DNA of 8,100 nt from Magnetococcales bacterium (GTDB lineage Bacteria; Pseudomonadota; Magnetococcia; Magnetococcales; Magnetaquicoccaceae): positions 1 to 8,100 of the forward strand of contig JADGCE010000121.1 in NCBI GenBank assembly GCA_015229095.1, written 5' to 3'. Below, piece by piece: positions 6,892-8,100 of this stretch. Position numbers and translations under genes: made by a program. The notes beneath the pieces were generated by a model that worked only from the letters and a program-made list of their open reading frames with translations, was not told where the DNA came from and searched no databases. How positions within the stretch are numbered: the first letter of the stretch is position 1; each line of letters begins with the position of its first letter.

Positions 6892-7923
6892 ATGACACAC
6901 CAATCGGTTGGGAAGGGTCTGCTGCGGGGTTTTAAAATGGCCCTGGGCTTTCTGGTGGTATTGCCTTTTATCGGTCTGCTGTTGCCTTTGTGGTATCTGT
7001 ATCGCTGGAACGAATGCCGCTCCGGGCGCCCCATGCCGGTCGCTCCCTGGGCGGAGGTGTGGCCCCGCGCCGATCGTGCCAGCGCCCCGGCCTGTGTGGC
7101 GGATCGCTGGCAACACCCCGCAACCGAAACAGTTTTGCCACACCACGGCTTGCCATCCTCCGACCTGCCCTCTGCCCTGGCTAAGCCAAACGCGGGGGGC
7201 GTGGCTGTGGTAACAGGAGGGGCCAGGCATCTGGGGGCAGCCATTTGTCAGGATCTGGCCACGCTGGGGTATCGGGTGGCGGTGCTCTATCATCACTCCG
7301 CACCCCAGGCCAAGGCCCTGGTGGCGGATATTCAGGAGAGGGGTGGCATTGCCCACCCTTTTCCCCTGGACCAAAGGGATCCAGCGCAGTGTATCCAGAT
7401 GTTGGATGCCGTGCAGCAGCGTTGGGGCGTGCCGGAATTGTTGATCAACAATGCCAGCCTTTTTGTGCCGACGCCCCTGGAAGAGAGCAGCTGGGAGGGG
7501 TTGGAACAGCTTTGGCGTGTCAACCTGCAGGGCCCTCTCTGGCTGGCCCTGCGCGCCGGAGAACGGATGAGAAACCGTCAGGATGGGGTCACCCCGGCCG
7601 GACAGATCATCCAGATGTGTGACATTTGGGGGGAGCGGCCTTTGGCGGGCTATGGGGGATACAGTATCAGCAAGGCGGGATTGATCATGGCAACCCGTGT
7701 GTTGGCCCGTGAACTGGCTCCCCAGGTGCGGGTCAACGGGATAGCCCCCGGTGCCATCCTGGCCAAGAGCGGGGAGAGTCGGTTTCAAACGCTGCTCGCT
7801 CGTACCCCGTTGGCCTCTGCGGCCTCCCCGGAGGCGGTGCTGCATGGTATTCGTTATCTGCTCACCGCCCGGTTTGTCACCGGAGAGATTCTTCATGTGG
7901 ATGGGGGGCGCAGCCTGGTGTGA
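6892..7923 (+). CDS. PTR1/FolM-like short-chain reductase with N-terminal membrane segment
   Basis: A 343-aa short-chain dehydrogenase. The reductase domain covers about residues 103-343: cofactor motif TGGARHLG (108-115), GYRVAVLYHHS (126-136), NNASLF (186-191), catalytic YSISK (Y257, K261), and a C-terminal VTGEILHVDGGRSL. D244 occupies the position where PTR1 and FolM carry Asp instead of the usual SDR Ser. Together with NASxF and the R after TGGA, this favours an NADPH-dependent pteridine reductase (dihydropterin to tetrahydropterin). Family members are about 240-290 aa, so the first 100 residues are extra. They hold a hydrophobic stretch at about 17-37, interrupted by P25 and P32, then a proline-rich linker. 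GGGGAAG 7 bases before ATG 6892 supports the long form. A GTG at 7201, after a G-rich run, could give a 240-aa soluble form. It lies 18 bases after xerD. The exact substrate is uncertain. Confidence 0.82.
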   Translation: MTHQSVGKGLLRGFKMALGFLVVLPFIGLLLPLWYLYRWNECRSGRPMPVAPWAEVWPRADRASAPACVADRWQHPATETVLPHHGLPSSDLPSALAKPNAGGVAVVTGGARHLGAAICQDLATLGYRVAVLYHHSAPQAKALVADIQERGGIAHPFPLDQRDPAQCIQMLDAVQQRWGVPELLINNASLFVPTPLEESSWEGLEQLWRVNLQGPLWLALRAGERMRNRQDGVTPAGQIIQMCDIWGERPLAGYGGYSISKAGLIMATRVLARELAPQVRVNGIAPGAILAKSGESRFQTLLARTPLASAASPEAVLHGIRYLLTARFVTGEILHVDGGRSLV

Positions 7924-7983
7924 ACACCCGTGACAGAACAGCTGTTGCCGATCGGGACCGGGATGCGCCACCACAGTAGCGCC

Positions 7984-8012
7984 TTGACAAACACCGCAAC
8001 ATTTTGTAGCCT
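7984..8012 (+). promoter_or_regulatory. Probable promoter of the tRNA-Thr gene
   Basis: A perfect -35 TTGACA (7984-7989) is followed after exactly 17 bases by TAGCCT (8007-8012), which keeps the three most conserved -10 positions (T1, A2, T6). The next bases, CCGCCCGG, form a GC-rich discriminator of the sort found at stringently controlled stable-RNA promoters. RNA would begin near 8019, leaving a leader of about 27 bases before the tRNA. The rest of the 7924-8045 gap holds only a short palindrome AACAGCTGTT (7937-7946) and no convincing terminator for the preceding gene. Confidence 0.6.
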
Positions 8013-8045
8013 CCGCCCGGTTGATTGCCCTGTTTCGTGCCCGTG

Positions 8046-8100
8046 GCCGACGTAGCTCAACTGGCAGAGCAACGGATTTGTAATCCGTAGGTTCGGGGTT
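8046..8100 (+). tRNA. tRNA-Thr (anticodon UGU), 3' end cut by window
   Basis: The 5' acceptor strand GCCGACG (8046-8052) is followed by TA, the D arm GCTC/GAGC (8055-8058 and 8067-8070) with GG in the loop, and the anticodon arm ACGGA-TTTGTAA-TCCGT (8072-8088) with anticodon TGT at 8079-8081. Next come the variable region AGGTT (8089-8093) and the 5' T-stem CGGGG (8094-8098). The T loop begins at 8099, and about 21 bases remain outside the window. The sequence closely follows E. coli tRNA-Thr(UGU), which decodes ACA. The single strand of the acceptor and T stems cannot be checked for pairing here. Confidence 0.93.

Noticed and set aside
7955..7990. GCGC...GCGC hairpin after the reductase gene as a rho-independent terminator
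   Set aside because: The stem is about four pairs and no U-tract follows.
5953..8100. XerD plus a tRNA gene as an integrated element (integrase and tRNA attachment site)
   Set aside because: The recombinase matches housekeeping XerD, it points toward the tRNA with a metabolic gene between them, and no duplicated tRNA 3' end or other mobile genes are seen.

Overview
The window looks like ordinary, densely packed chromosomal DNA of a GC-rich Gram-negative bacterium, most likely a pseudomonadotan. Supporting this are an Escherichia-like bacterial CCA-adding enzyme with an HD domain, a XerD with the usual HPRA ending, and a glyoxalase II gene divergent from a SAM methyltransferase of the kind that neighbours gloB in Alphaproteobacteria. 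A deep alphaproteobacterial or Magnetococcia-like source would fit, but that placement is inference. There are no insertion sequences, CRISPR arrays, prophage genes or gene-free stretches over 300 bases.

Left part, minus strand (read from 5129 down to 27): five genes run head to tail. They are gloB (glyoxalase II), rtcB (RNA ligase), cca (tRNA CCA-adding enzyme), a DUF790/Bax1-like nuclease gene and a small FKBP-type peptidyl-prolyl isomerase. Gaps are 27, 1, -7 (overlap) and 72 bases, so at least rtcB-cca-DUF790 is probably one translationally coupled unit. RtcB and Cca are both RNA-end repair or maturation enzymes. The third member resembles Bax1, which in archaea partners the XPB helicase, but no helicase lies in this window.

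Right part, plus strand (5171 to 7923): a gloB-adjacent class I methyltransferase gene overlaps xerD by one base (TAATG). After 18 bases comes a short-chain dehydrogenase resembling pteridine reductase PTR1/FolM, with an unusual N-terminal extension of about 100 residues that contains a hydrophobic segment. The 41-base gap between gloB and the methyltransferase gene is divergent. A sigma70-like element there has its -10 overlapping the gloB start codon.

Right edge: a tRNA-Thr (anticodon UGU) begins at 8046 and is cut by the window end. A consensus -35 box with 17-base spacing lies upstream of it.

Most noteworthy are the rtcB-cca-DUF790 coupling, a perfect (GGGT)n quadruplex motif on the coding strand near the start of cca, and the membrane-segment-bearing PTR1-like reductase. 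No clearly new defence or mobile system is visible.
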